Origin: Apostichopus japonicus
Taxonomy: Eukaryota > Echinodermata > Holothuroidea > Aspidochirotida > Stichopodidae
Assembly (NCBI RefSeq): GCF_037975245.1
Contig: NC_092572.1
Coordinates: 13,646,269-13,706,268, forward strand
DNA: 60,000 bases
Direction of reading: 5' to 3'
The notes beneath the pieces are model-generated. The model saw only the letters and a list, made by a program, of their open reading frames with translations. It did not search any database and was not told the DNA's origin. This document shows, in pieces, positions 27,191 to 39,000 of the stretch (the first letter of the stretch is position 1; every line of letters starts with the position of its first letter). The position numbers and the translations under genes were made by a program.

Positions 27191-27443
27191 GATTTTTACA
27201 AGGTCTATATGAAAATTCAACAGTTGGTGCGTGCACTATTGCACAGTCAATACATGCAGCTACGGTCAATACTCACAACACAGTGTACATAACACCGATG
27301 GACATCTCAGATAAAAGGAAACAAGGTATCATGTTTCATTACTGTCTGCTTTTTGTAGCGACAAGAAAAAAACTTCACTTGCAAGCAACTGAAAGTTAAC
27401 TTTTTCAGAGGGCGCACGCGGTTTGGGGCGAGTCTTTAATGCT
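27190..27443. mobile_element. TTAA MITE, left-truncated third copy
   Basis: The right two thirds match the other two copies (ggtatcatgtttcattactg, gaaagttaactttttcagag) and end at TTAA (27444-27447). The left terminal repeat is missing or too diverged to see. Confidence 0.75.
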
Positions 27444-27663
27444 TTAAAGTCCTTATCGCGTTCAGTCAGATGTGGCGCCTTCGTAATACCAGTATAGTTT
27501 ATCAAAAGCACCACTGATTTTAATGTTGTTGATAAGGATACGTTTCCCAACGAAACTTTTTGAAATATGGCATTGGATTGCAGGTATACCGTTCACCATG
27601 AAATCGTTAACATTAAAAATGAAAATATACTGTTTCCAAAAGGGGAGCGGATACTTGTTTTCG

Positions 27664-28571
27664 CAGGGGCGTAGCGAGCGGGGGGGGGGGGGTGTGGGGG
27701 TGTCACACCCCCCCCAATAATTTGGTCGCTGTCGGCAAATTTTGGGTCTGTCGGCAAAAGGAGAAAAGGTGAAGAGAGCGGAAGGGGAAGAAAGAAGGAA
27801 AGCTGAATAGAAAAAGAAGAACGGGAGCTTCTTCCGTGCCAAATTTGACTTAAAATATGCACCAGATTGCATCTAAGGACGTTCAAACTAATTTTTCCAA
27901 AGGGGAGGGGTAGACCCCTACCCTTAGACCCCTCCCCCATTTCAGTCACCACTTCCAGATCCGTCGGCAAATCAAATTTGACTTAAAATATACACCAGAT
28001 TGCATCTAAGGACGTTTCAAAACTAAAAATTTTCCAAAGGGGAGGGGGAAACCCCCTCCCCTTAGACCCCTCCCCCATTTCAGTCACCACTTCCAGATCC
28101 GTCGGCAAATCAAATTGGACTTAAAATATACACCAGATTGCATCTAAGGACGTTTCAAAACTAAAAATTTTCCAAAGGGGAGGGGGAAACCCCCTCCCCT
28201 TAGACCCCTCCCCAATTTCAGTCACCACTTCCAGATCCGTCGGCAAATCAAATTGGACTTAAAATATACACCAGATTGCATCTAAGGACGTTTCAAAACT
28301 AAAAATTTTCCAAAGGGGAGGGGGAAACCCCCTCCCCTTAGACCCCTCCCCAATTTCAGTCACCACTTCCAGATCCGTCGGCAAATCAAATTGGACTTAA
28401 AATATACACCAGATTGCATCTAAGGACGTTTCAAAACTAAAAATTTTCCAAAGGGGAGGGGGAAACCCCCTCCCCTTAGACCCCTCCCCCATTTCAGTCA
28501 CCACTTCCAGATCCGTCGGCAAATCAAATTCTCCACACCCCCCCAACAAAAAACCCTTCGCTACGCCCCTG
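27664..28571. mobile_element. hAT-type MITE with internal tandem array
   Basis: Ends are perfect 14-bp inverted repeats CAGGGGCGTAGCGA, flanked by a perfect 8-bp direct duplication TGTTTTCG (27656-27663 and 28572-28579). Eight-bp duplications and CAGGGG ends are hallmarks of hAT elements. No transposase is present. Most of the 908 bp is a five-unit tandem array with unusually GC-rich hairpins in each unit. Confidence 0.88.
27840..28530. repeat. ~138-bp tandem repeat x5 inside the hAT MITE
   Basis: Landmark tctaaggacg recurs at about 27874, 28005, 28143, 28281 and 28419, giving periods of 131 then 138, 138, 138. Later units contain a perfect 12-bp-arm hairpin AAGGGGAGGGGG-AAA-CCCCCTCCCCTT. 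The last units are nearly identical, so the expansion is recent. Confidence 0.92.
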
Positions 28572-29734
28572 TGTTTTCGTGTAGCTGCCCGGGTGGTTTA
28601 CGATGCACTTTAAGCGACTCATCCAGGCACCGTGGAGCCTTCGTAATACCAAAATAGTTTATCCAAATCACTGTTGATGAAATGGTTTGGTTAAAGTACT
28701 CATGTCCCAATGATACCTTTTGAACTATTGATTCGGTTGCACTTTAGGCAAATCTAGTTGACTTATACTTTTCTGTTTTGCTTTTAGTTGTATTATACAA
28801 CCCTGGTATGGGAGCCAGCATCAGCGCCGCTTAAAGCTGATACAAAGTTGAGAAATTGAGAAAAGCTCTCAATAGCTGGTCGGGTGGGGAGGGGATATCC
28901 CAATCCCAGATTTGTGGAAGAAAAGCCTCTAAAGGTAAACCCATTTTCATTCATCAGAAATAATACCCCACTTCGTTAATGAAAAGTTCCCTTTTATTTT
29001 TTAAGCTGTTGGCTTCTTCAAATCAAGGTTATATGTTCCAATGACTTTCGACAAGGCCGTTATCCAAAAATTAGTATCGTGGTCGTCTTTTGCATATTTG
29101 ACAGATCTCTGACTTTGCTCTCTGAGTTTCGAATCAGACAATTGGGGGATATAATGGATATACTGTGTATATTTCGACTGCTCCATGGATGTCGGCCAAA
29201 GACTTAATTTGTGCATTTCGTCTATGAAAAGATACGGAGACAACATGAAGGGAAAAAACGTGCTTTGCGCCGTTCATCCAGTGAAGAATCAGACCACTCC
29301 TACACACCAAACCTGACATCACTGTCCATTGCGATGAGTTAATTGTTCCCTTACATCATAACCCCATAACCCCAACAATTTCTCCCGCCTCCTCCCCATC
29401 CTTTACTGGTCTCATTAACTTCATTAGATGGAACCTTGTGATTGACGGACACCACCTACTACTTTACTATCTAGTGTAACTATTAAAACAGTTGTTAATA
29501 ACCTACCGCATTTGGTGTTCAGTGGGATGGAGATTTGGCGATGGAGATTAGGCGAGCAGTCTAGACACGACATCTCCGTGGCAATGATGGCTTTAACGAA
29601 ATGTGCAGGGTGTAATTCACGGCATTGCTTGATTACCTTTCTTACCTCTGTAAGAACAGTGCACTCGTTTAGGTTCATTTAAACATTAATTTAAATATCA
29701 CAGGAGCAGCATCAGTTTTAAGATTACCCTTCCT

Positions 29735-29910
29735 CGAATGGTTACGCATTTTTCTCAGGGATTGCCCTTTCCTAGAACGGTAACGCATCCCACCCAGGGT
29801 TTGCTCTTTTCTAGAATGGTAACGCATCTCACCCAGGGATTAATGGTAACGCATCCCACCCAGGGATTGCCCTTCTCTAAAAATGGTGAAGCATCTCACC
29901 CAGGGTGGAA
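29735..29910. repeat. 39-bp minisatellite, about 5 copies (unit 2)
   Basis: Same monomer and same flanks as the longer array of unit 1, so the two arrays are alleles of one duplicated locus that differ in copy number. Confidence 0.9.
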
Positions 29911-30697
29911 ATTGGCAAGTTACCAGGTATCATTTCAAGTTATAACAAGTAGGCTACGGAAATGCATGATGGATTACCTTATGAAGTTTAACTAATGCTT
30001 TACGTTAAGTCATATTAGCTGATTGTGACCAGTTTTGTTTTATTCACCCTATATAGATCAAAATTTACATATTTCTTTCCATATAGGATTCTAAACTGCA
30101 CAATGATCCATGAATATTCATTCATGAAATCAACAGAGCAAAGCGTTTAAAATCGCTCTTATAACACAAAAGAAGGAAAGAAAAGTGTATCCATGTTGTG
30201 AAATCACAATTTTATATCACTCCACCTGTATTCTTTCTGAGGACAGGAAATGCATTTAAATGAACAATTTTAAACATCTCTATGCATTCTTTATAGGCTT
30301 TATAGCATTAATGCTGATGTCTGTATTGTACTAATACCATCTAAAGAAATGCTCTCAGTAGCTTAAATTTGCCTTAATGGTATTTTCAAATGGATTGGAA
30401 GCCAAGCTTCCATTTATATCATTAAAACAATGACTGATATCTAAGTAGTTTTCTGCAATCCCAACATCAAATTAAATGCCATGGATTAGAGATTTAGTTT
30501 CCTGTTTCCATATAATGTAATGTAAGCATAACAATCTATCATATTTTGTGATGAAGGATAAAGATTTCAGGTAAATATTCTTTTAAGTGACAGTTCTCAC
30601 TCATCTGTTATAACATAAAATAATCACATTCATTAAAAAATTCGAAATAAATTTTCATCATATCGTTCACTTAAACTAAAACAAAATTTTCTTTTAA

Positions 30698-31057
30698 AAG
30701 GGTGTGAAGACTCGCGCAAAAAGAAATGTCTAATGCCGGTAATTTGACCTAGTTTTGAATGAGGTGTAACAGAAGTGTTAGACACCACCATTAATCCTAG
30801 AAAATACACACAAAGCTTGCTACCTTCGGTAATTAGACACTAGTGTACAGTCAGTACATACAGCTGTGGTCAATACCCACAGCACAGTGTACAAACGATA
30901 CAGGGATGGACAGCTCTGGTCCAGCTAAAGAATACAAGGTATCACGTTTCATTACTGTCTGCATTTTGTAGCGCCAAGCAGAATATTTCACTTGCAAGCA
31001 ACGGAAAGTTAACTTTTTCAGAGCGCGGCACATGGTTTGGGGGGAGTCTTCAATGCC
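30698..31057. mobile_element. TTAA-targeting MITE (Kolobok-like) at the CCDC191 stop codon
   Basis: About 360 bp flanked by TTAA at 30694-30697 and 31058-31061. Terminal inverted repeats are AGGGTGTGAAGACTC and, read inward from the right, GGCATTGAAGACTC. The right TTAA supplies the TAA stop of CCDC191 exon 17. The empty site is present at 10665-10668 in the duplicated fragment. TTAA duplication with AGG-type ends suits Kolobok or piggyBac-like families; the assignment is inference and no transposase is encoded. Confidence 0.85.
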
Positions 31058-33031
31058 TTAAGAAAGTCCAAAATCTGGCAAGAGTGATGTTACTTTTTTT
31101 CTCATTTCCTCTCGTCTGAGCTCTCGGTCTTTTTCCTGTTTTAACATCTTGGGATACTTCTTCCACGCTTCAAAGACCTTAGCAATTATCCTCCTGAAAT
31201 CAATCCGAGGTAACAAATTTTAAAATTATGCTGATCCAGGGAAGAAGATGTAAAACAAGAATGAATCGAATTATAGACTGAATTTCCAGTACCAAAGGGA
31301 TTTCGTTAGAACTACCCTCAGCGATACCGAAAACAGGATTAAATTTGATCACTTTTCATAACGATGTTGCATTAAAATGCAGAGAACGTAGACCCAGACT
31401 GGTTTGAGCTGATGCTATTTATTGTTTCATTTTCCAGAAGATATTTGTATTTGGTGATATAATTATAGGTAAAACTACACCCAGTTTATAGCAGGGTTCT
31501 GGCCTTTATTCACAATTTTCAGTTATTTGGAACTCCCTTTGTTGGCAATAAAAGGGTTGTTCTCCACATTAAGTCTGAGAACGGTCATGTAACAATATAA
31601 ATAATGTTGTTGTTTTCCTTTTGCCTTATTTTAATTATCAAAGGGGATAAGACACAAGGTAAAGCTGGTTAGGAGAAGAGGATGGGGGAGGGGGGGGGAG
31701 GGTTTGGAGGGTTGGTTTTATATTTTCATCAAAATGCAAAATTTATTGAAGTGATATTACTTTGCTCTGTGAATGACCAAACTATTATAAAGAACAACAA
31801 CGACATTTTCAGATCAATTGCCACGATGATGACATCATTCACCCAGTTCGCTCACAAATTACACGATGTCCCATTTTAAAAAAAAAACTTATCTTTTCTA
31901 AAGATGTGGATTTGACGTAAAGATGCAGAAAATTCCCAGCAAATTATGCAATCAGCTTCGGCCACAGGACTCCCTTCAATACTGCAAGGGAATCGTTATT
32001 TAGCACGTATTTACTAAATACTATACATAATCACTCTCTGAATGCCTCCAGTAAGGTTAACTTACCTATGGTTGTGGTCCACTGACATCTCTTCACATTT
32101 CCAAGCTCTTAGTTTTTCATTTGTGATGTAATCCTGCCACGCTTTGAATAACTTCGCTTTCAACTGTGTTCCATAGTGTCTTCTAGCCCTCTGATATTGA
32201 ATCGATAGGTAATGGCCGTACTGTGGCAAATAGAAGTGGAAAAAAAAAAACAATAACTATACAACTTGGAAGTATGCTTGGTTATGGAATGTGTCCTATA
32301 TTTATATTTTTGTCACTGTCATTGTGTTATACAGCCTTGAAACCAGGTTACCTCTCTCATAAATAACACAAAGATGATTAAAAACATGAAATTGTCCTGG
32401 CTACCATCCTTGCTCCTCCTGTTTTGCCACCTAAAAGTTGTATTATAGGTCATAATTTACCAGCTCTTCTTAAATACACATAGTGGTGTCGTCCTTAGTG
32501 TGGAACATGGTTGGGTTAACTTTATAACACATGAAGTACTGTACATGTGAACTAAACTTTAGAAGATGTCACTATGAGGTCTACCAAAATAAGTTTGGGA
32601 TTCAAATTCACTGTTTTCACATTGAAATCTGCTGATCACAACAACATATTATTTATTTCTTCTTTCATTTGAGTATTAGAAACCTTAGTGTGTTCCTCCT
32701 GTATTGTACATTTTGAACATTCTGAGAGGCTCACCTGTTTCCAAGAGTTAAGGCTCCTTTGCAGTAAAATTTCTTTGTACTTGGCATCAGCCATGGAACA
32801 TTGCTCTGATTTTGTTGCTTGTGTATACCTATGCCATGGTAACAGATATGTTTGAAGCAAAGCATAGCTGTGATGATCGACAGCTACCTGCCAGTGTTGA
32901 TGCGAGGCAACAATGAGTTTCCTCCAAGGTTTCAAACCATAATTCCTCAACAGAGAAAACCGGTAATGAGAGTCTGCCCTAGAATTCATCTCAGCAACTT
33001 TCTCCTGTTTCTGTTTTTTCTCAAGTTCTCT
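31058..33031 (-). other. CCDC191: C-terminal Trp-repeat (SFI1-like) exons of CCDC191
   Basis: The last three exons encode helices with regularly placed Trp in short motifs such as LKPWRKL, LLPWHRY, SLNSWKQ, LFKAWQDY and VFEAWKKYP. Earlier exons at 39049-38859 (FQAWYEL, LSDWRCL, SWNAWRAY) and 38102-37874 (FLAWQIWM) show the same pattern. Spacing of about 20-35 residues between Trp centres resembles the centrin-binding repeats of SFI1-type proteins. The pattern is seen directly; centrin binding is inference from that resemblance. Confidence 0.6.
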
Positions 33032-36000
33032 CTGCATGGAAGGAAAAATGACGACGACAATCAATGAACTGTGACTTGACTTGCAACTCGACTCAAATTT
33101 ATTTTACATAATTAGAGTAGACTTTACCAATTTCTTATTAATAATATGGAAAGATTAGCTATTAAATTATGGACAGTTGTCTGAAGAAAACTTTCAACTT
33201 TTCGACTTAAGCATGTTAACTCCTTTTCAGGGCACATGTGAAATTCTCAAATAAGTCTTTGGAGTTTTCTCTTTTCTGTTTCTTTGTTTTTCTGAATAAA
33301 TATTACTAAGAGTGCAATGGAATGAATTCAAAATCAGTTATATTTCCTTATTAAAGTAAAATATTGCATGTGGTTGCTATAATCTCTAAATTAAAATCAT
33401 TACTACTTATCAGGCCAAGAAATCATCACCATTTTCCCCTTCCAAATGAACACTAACTGCTAAGTATTTCATAATAATACATTCGAATTTGAAAAATGGA
33501 ACGGTAATAAATTCTTCCTTTTGAAATTTCGAAAAGACATTACCAGGTATTCTTTGATGATGGCATTAATCACAGACAACTTTAAGTAAGCGAGCAAGAT
33601 TTTTTCATCAAGTAGAAGATTTAACCAAAATTAATGCAAAAAGCTGCTCCAAATAAGCTCACCTGCTTCTCCAATCTCTTCCTTTCCTTCCTCTTATCCA
33701 TCTCAGCTTTCTTCTTCTCTTCCTCCTCTGCAACTTTCCTTTCCTCTTCTGCTCTTAGTTGTGCCTGTAGGGCATGAAACAAGTAACAAAGAAATGAAAT
33801 GATGGGAAAGACACTTACCATTTACATTCCACTTCCGATCACTCTTGGTTTTATGTTGGTTATCGCTGAGTTTGAATGAAGTCTTAAAATGTCCTTACTT
33901 TTTCATGCACAGTATGCTAGTCGCAATTTGGCACTTAATTCGACAGTTTGTACAAAAGGATGAATAAATGAATCATAATTCATAAATTATTCTACCCACC
34001 AATTTTTCTTCTTCCTTCTCTCTCATTTTCTGTTCTCGTTCTGCCTTTCTCTGTGCCCTGAGTGCTGCTCTATCTTCCATTCCTACAAAATAATCAAGAA
34101 AACAAAGTAAACAACACAAAGGTTTACATTGCTACTGGTCTTACTTGTATCTTTTAAAATCATATGAGCACAAGGTTGAGGAAAGGCAACTTTGCCAGAA
34201 TACAAGTACAGAGTACAGACTCACTTTAAGTCTTCTTTGTACTAAATCACCTATGATCTTGAAGACTTGTCTCTGCCAATGATTTTAATCAATGACTTTG
34301 ATACCAGAGTTATAGTCAAAAGGGAAAATGTGGTAACATAAGAAGCAATGAAACCTAGCATCTGGGAGTTGTGGGTTCCATCCCTGGCTGGCCAGAGTAA
34401 AGTGGGACTTTTCATCTAGAAGAGATCCATGGTTTCTTCAACTGAAAAAGGTCTTCCAAATTTTCCAAAGTCCAAAATGAACTTAAACTTTAAATTGGAT
34501 AGCCACCTGACATAAAGTGAATGTTACAAACCATTTAGTTTTGTCTCACATACATATGTGTTCTCTTAGCACGGTACAATAACTGTCGATTGACAGCACA
34601 CCCTACCACTGTACTGTTAGTTACAGTGTGTATATGCTATACATAAAATGTGTAACCATGTACATCCTACTAACCTCTGATATGGTGAGAAATATAGCTT
34701 ATCTTTCTTAATCCTAATGTTACAGTATGAACAGGAATTTCAACTTTGTCTATATAATGGAAATGGATCGAGTTGCAAAATTTAATATGTGAATTGACTA
34801 TGACAAGTCTAAAAAGCATTTTACACTATAAACAAAGCAGGGACTGAATCCGATCACCGGAATCATATGACCAAACTGGACGTCAAGCTAGAGTGATTTC
34901 TTATAACAGTGTTACTTCTGTTCTACTTAACAACATCTATCCTTGTTTTTTCTTTCTTTATTTATTTTGTTCATATCAGCACCCACCTTTCAGCAATGGC
35001 GGCTGTTTTGCAGTTCTTTGTCCAGATGCTGTTGATGAAGTTGTTCTCTCAGTTCTGAGAGCAGATGATGGTGTACCGACTGAATCACTGTCAGAAGTTC
35101 TGATGACAAAATAATATCTATTACTTCATGTGTGTTTAGATTACAGCATTCTTGTAAACTGTTAAAATTGAACATAATTGGGCATTTACAATATTTCATT
35201 TTCATGTAGGGTTATTTTTACCAAATAACATTTCATAGCCAATATTGATTTCCCTTTCATAATTACTATACCAATGGAGAAGACATGCGTCTACTTCAAT
35301 ATCTGTACTCCACAATGATATTCTCTTTTGCTTGAAATGCCAAAACCTCAACTAAGATAAAATGAACAAAGAAATAATACCTTAAAAGGGAGCATTCACT
35401 AAAACAAAGTTCTAGAAGTTTTACTTTTCTAACCTTTCAGATGTTGGTTGAGATGCAATGTTAAACCCATCCTGACCATTCATTATATCATCTGAAGCAG
35501 CACTGACTTGTTTCATCCCACTGCTGTCACCAGTAGCATCTCCTCCTTGAATAGCTTGTATCTGCATCTTAATTAGCTGCTCCCTTTGCCCTGCTTGGAG
35601 GTCTTCGATGAGCCGTTTCTGTTCATCTAGCTGCTTCCGCTGTTCCATGAGCATCTTTTGCTGATTTGCATATCTGCAGTGTTAACCATTAGGATTTTTT
35701 CCTCATGTACAAGCCAGATGCTTTTACTGAGTACCTTAGTAGCATTAAACTTAGATAAGTGAAATCAAATATGGTCCATAGTTTGTATATACTGTGATAT
35801 AAAAGCTATATTTCAGGCATGTAAGCGTTTCAGGTGATCTTGCATTAAATAAATCTGCTCATTGAACACATAATTCCTTGTCCCACGTTCCCATTTTCAC
35901 ATGTTTTAGGACCAAATGTAAACATGATAATTTACCTGTCAAATTGGGTCCAAAAACACAAGATTTTTCATGTGAGCTCTTAGAGCTCATACTTTTTTCT

Positions 36001-39000
36001 TTTTGGCTAAACCTGTGATCAAAGGTACAGTTTGCCACAAATATTTTGTAAGGCACTTTGTGAGTGTCCTGAATTAATTTATTAGTTAAAACTATTAATT
36101 AGATTAAAGGTCATTAATCAATCAAGCAAGTTTCTTCCAGGAAGTAAAATATCTAAACACTGTAGAATTTTTATCATAAAGCAGTCCATTACTCAAAACT
36201 AAAGAACCTAACTTTATTCCCCCACGAACCCCCTGTGGATGTCAGAGTTGTCCACGAACCCCCAACTTTTAGAGACACAACCTGAGTAATTATTATACTA
36301 CAATATGCATAACAGTGCTTTGTAAAAGATCAAGTATCATATGCATGGTACGGTACTACTATGGCAACAAATGCTTATTGAACGCAAAAAGAGTTTGTCG
36401 ATAGGTACGACTTTTGCACATTACTAAATTATATGATATATCAGATTTTAGTTCAACAAAAAGCCCTCTAGTTTTGACTTTTAGAAATGTCTCACGAACC
36501 CCTGGGATGGACTCACACAGCCCCTGGGGGTTCATGCACCCCAGTTAGGGAACCCCATGCTGTAGGGTATACCTGCTCCTACAGATGCTACACTAAGTGC
36601 AATTATAGTCCTCATACGATCAATGATTGGGTTCCATCAAATGTCACACTACACAGCTACGACTGGCTCTCAAATGTGCCCTGAGGAAGCTTTTAATAAT
36701 TAGCCACTCTATGTTACACAGAATTTATCACAGGTATGCAGCACACATAACTGCTCTATTATCTATGACACCAACAATTTCTACAGAATTCAGTTTGGGA
36801 ATATAAATGAACGAGGATCACAAATTTGTAATTCGATGGAGCACATTATGATAAGTTATCAACATATAGAACTTACCTGTGTTCAAAGTTACCCCCTTTA
36901 TTTGAAGCACTTTTCTTCTGTTCACCTGCTCCAACACTCACATTTACTGACCCTAAGTTCAGTCGAAGAGTTTCATCATCTTCCTGCCGGCTGAAACTTC
37001 TATCTTCATCTTCACCGATATGGGCCATCTCCTCTGGTGTCAGTTTCAAATGCTTTCGTGTGACCTGCCAAGCATGCTTTGGTTTTGATGGTCTACCACT
37101 TATCATGGAAATCGACTGCGATTTTGACGGAAGATTATGTAACCTTGACTGTGTATCTGACGAGCTGTGGGCAGCTGATCTTGATGAAGTGGATGCTACC
37201 GATGATGGAGTACATGGAGTAGACTTAACCTATCAGGAAAGTTAAAGGGAGATATGAAGACTTAATTTGGATAGAAATATGATGACCCTTTCAAAGGAAA
37301 ACTTCTTTGAACAGAGCATGTAAAGGAATTGCAGACAAAGAAGTTACAAATTTGGTTCGGAAGAGAACTATATTGTTAAAAGCACATCAACAATGGTATA
37401 TTAGATCTTATATGGTAAAGTATAGTGAACCAAAGTGATGTCACTCAACAATAAGAAGATTAAAAGCATATATGATACACTGTGGTAGAAAGCAAACACA
37501 ATGTACCCTAGAATGCAACAAAAATGAATAATGAAATAATTGCGACAGCAATTGAAGCGAAATAGTTAAGCACTATTGTACTAGTTTCAAAGATGGCAGA
37601 CAAAATTAAATGGTTGCATGAAAATAATCAGTGTCACAACTTAAGGATGATAAACACCCAGAGATATATCTATTTCAATTTGAATGTTAGAAAGGATTGA
37701 CATTACCATCCAAGCAGGATCTTCACCAGAGGCAAACTAAGTGCTTTGCATTAGATAAGCTATATTTTTATTTTTATTTTTATTGCAAGAAAATATGTCA
37801 GGGAGCCAATGAAAACCTTAATGAATCAAAGAAACAAATTCAAGCATCTCCATCCTTATGAAAGGAAACTAACCTTTGTAGTATGTTTTCGTCTTTCTGT
37901 TTGAACTTCATCTGAACTTCTGTCTGTCCACAGGCGACCTGAGGCAGCTGCCTCTAGTAAGGCATCCATTTTGTTTCTTGTTTGAATTTTTGTTTCTTCT
38001 ATCTTCGCAGACTCTTCTTGACTTCTCATCCAAATTTGCCAGGCTAAGAAATATTTCCTCAAAAGATGATCTCTGTAATGTTTGAATGCCGTTTGGTGTT
38101 TTCTGTTCAGAATAGATAGATAGAGATTCTGTTTGGTTTTCATTCACATTGTACACACACTCAAAGTTTGGAGCAGTATTTTGATTTATCATTTTCAATG
38201 CTATTGCAGACTTTATGTATATTCAGTTACACTTATCATTAAAAATGAGAATGATATATTTTATTCTTACACCAAGTGTCCTCTTTGGTTTGGTATGTAG
38301 TGAAATAACTTTGCTTCTCAAACGTTGTTGTCAGTTGCCCCTGTGTATGTTTGCTCTATATTCCATGGAGGTCCAACATGCGTTCAGCAATGTATCGCAA
38401 CATCTCAATTTACTTTGAAACGGTTATTTCATTTGAGAAAAGAACATTCTATCCTTAAGATTTCAGTTACAAACATTTGTCTCTTTATCTTTAGAAGTAT
38501 ACAAGGAATAATTTGTCCAGTATCGCATTGGAAAATGCTATACAATATGATCAAATTGCTGTACAATGAATATGAATTGCAGAAGTGTAAACAGGAACAA
38601 TAGTACTTTATAACAAACTTCAGAGACTTAAAAAATGCTACACAAAATGTAAACACTAAATTATTCCCTGGATTATGGAAATCATAAACTTGTTTCATAA
38701 TTTAGAATTGTTACCAAACATGAGGTTCAAATCAAATATCCTGTACTACAGATTGCAAAATGGTATTGTACGTCAATTCATCTCCTAATTAAGCAGTTAT
38801 AATTCAAATACAGTAAACATTGCCAGTATATCTGCATATACTTTAAACACAGCATTACCTATGAGATTCTTTAACAAAGATTTCTGCTTCCTTGCTCTCC
38901 TGTTCTGCTTGACAAGCTCTGTGGTAAGCTCGCCAGGCATTCCATGACCTCAAGAGGCATCTCCAATCAGACAATGCTCTTGCTTTGCCCATCTTCATCC

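Larger units (their letters stand above)
28880..32310. repeat. Segmental duplication block B, unit 2 copy
   Basis: Copy of block B that continues into the intact CCDC191 gene. It includes the genuine exons 16 and 17 and a MITE at the stop codon. The break at about 32310 is intronic. Confidence 0.9.

Noticed and set aside
27462-27970. ORFs of 125 and 136 codons on the minus strand
   Set aside because: They run through the GC-rich end and internal units of the hAT MITE and show low-complexity Pro/Ser/Leu sequence.
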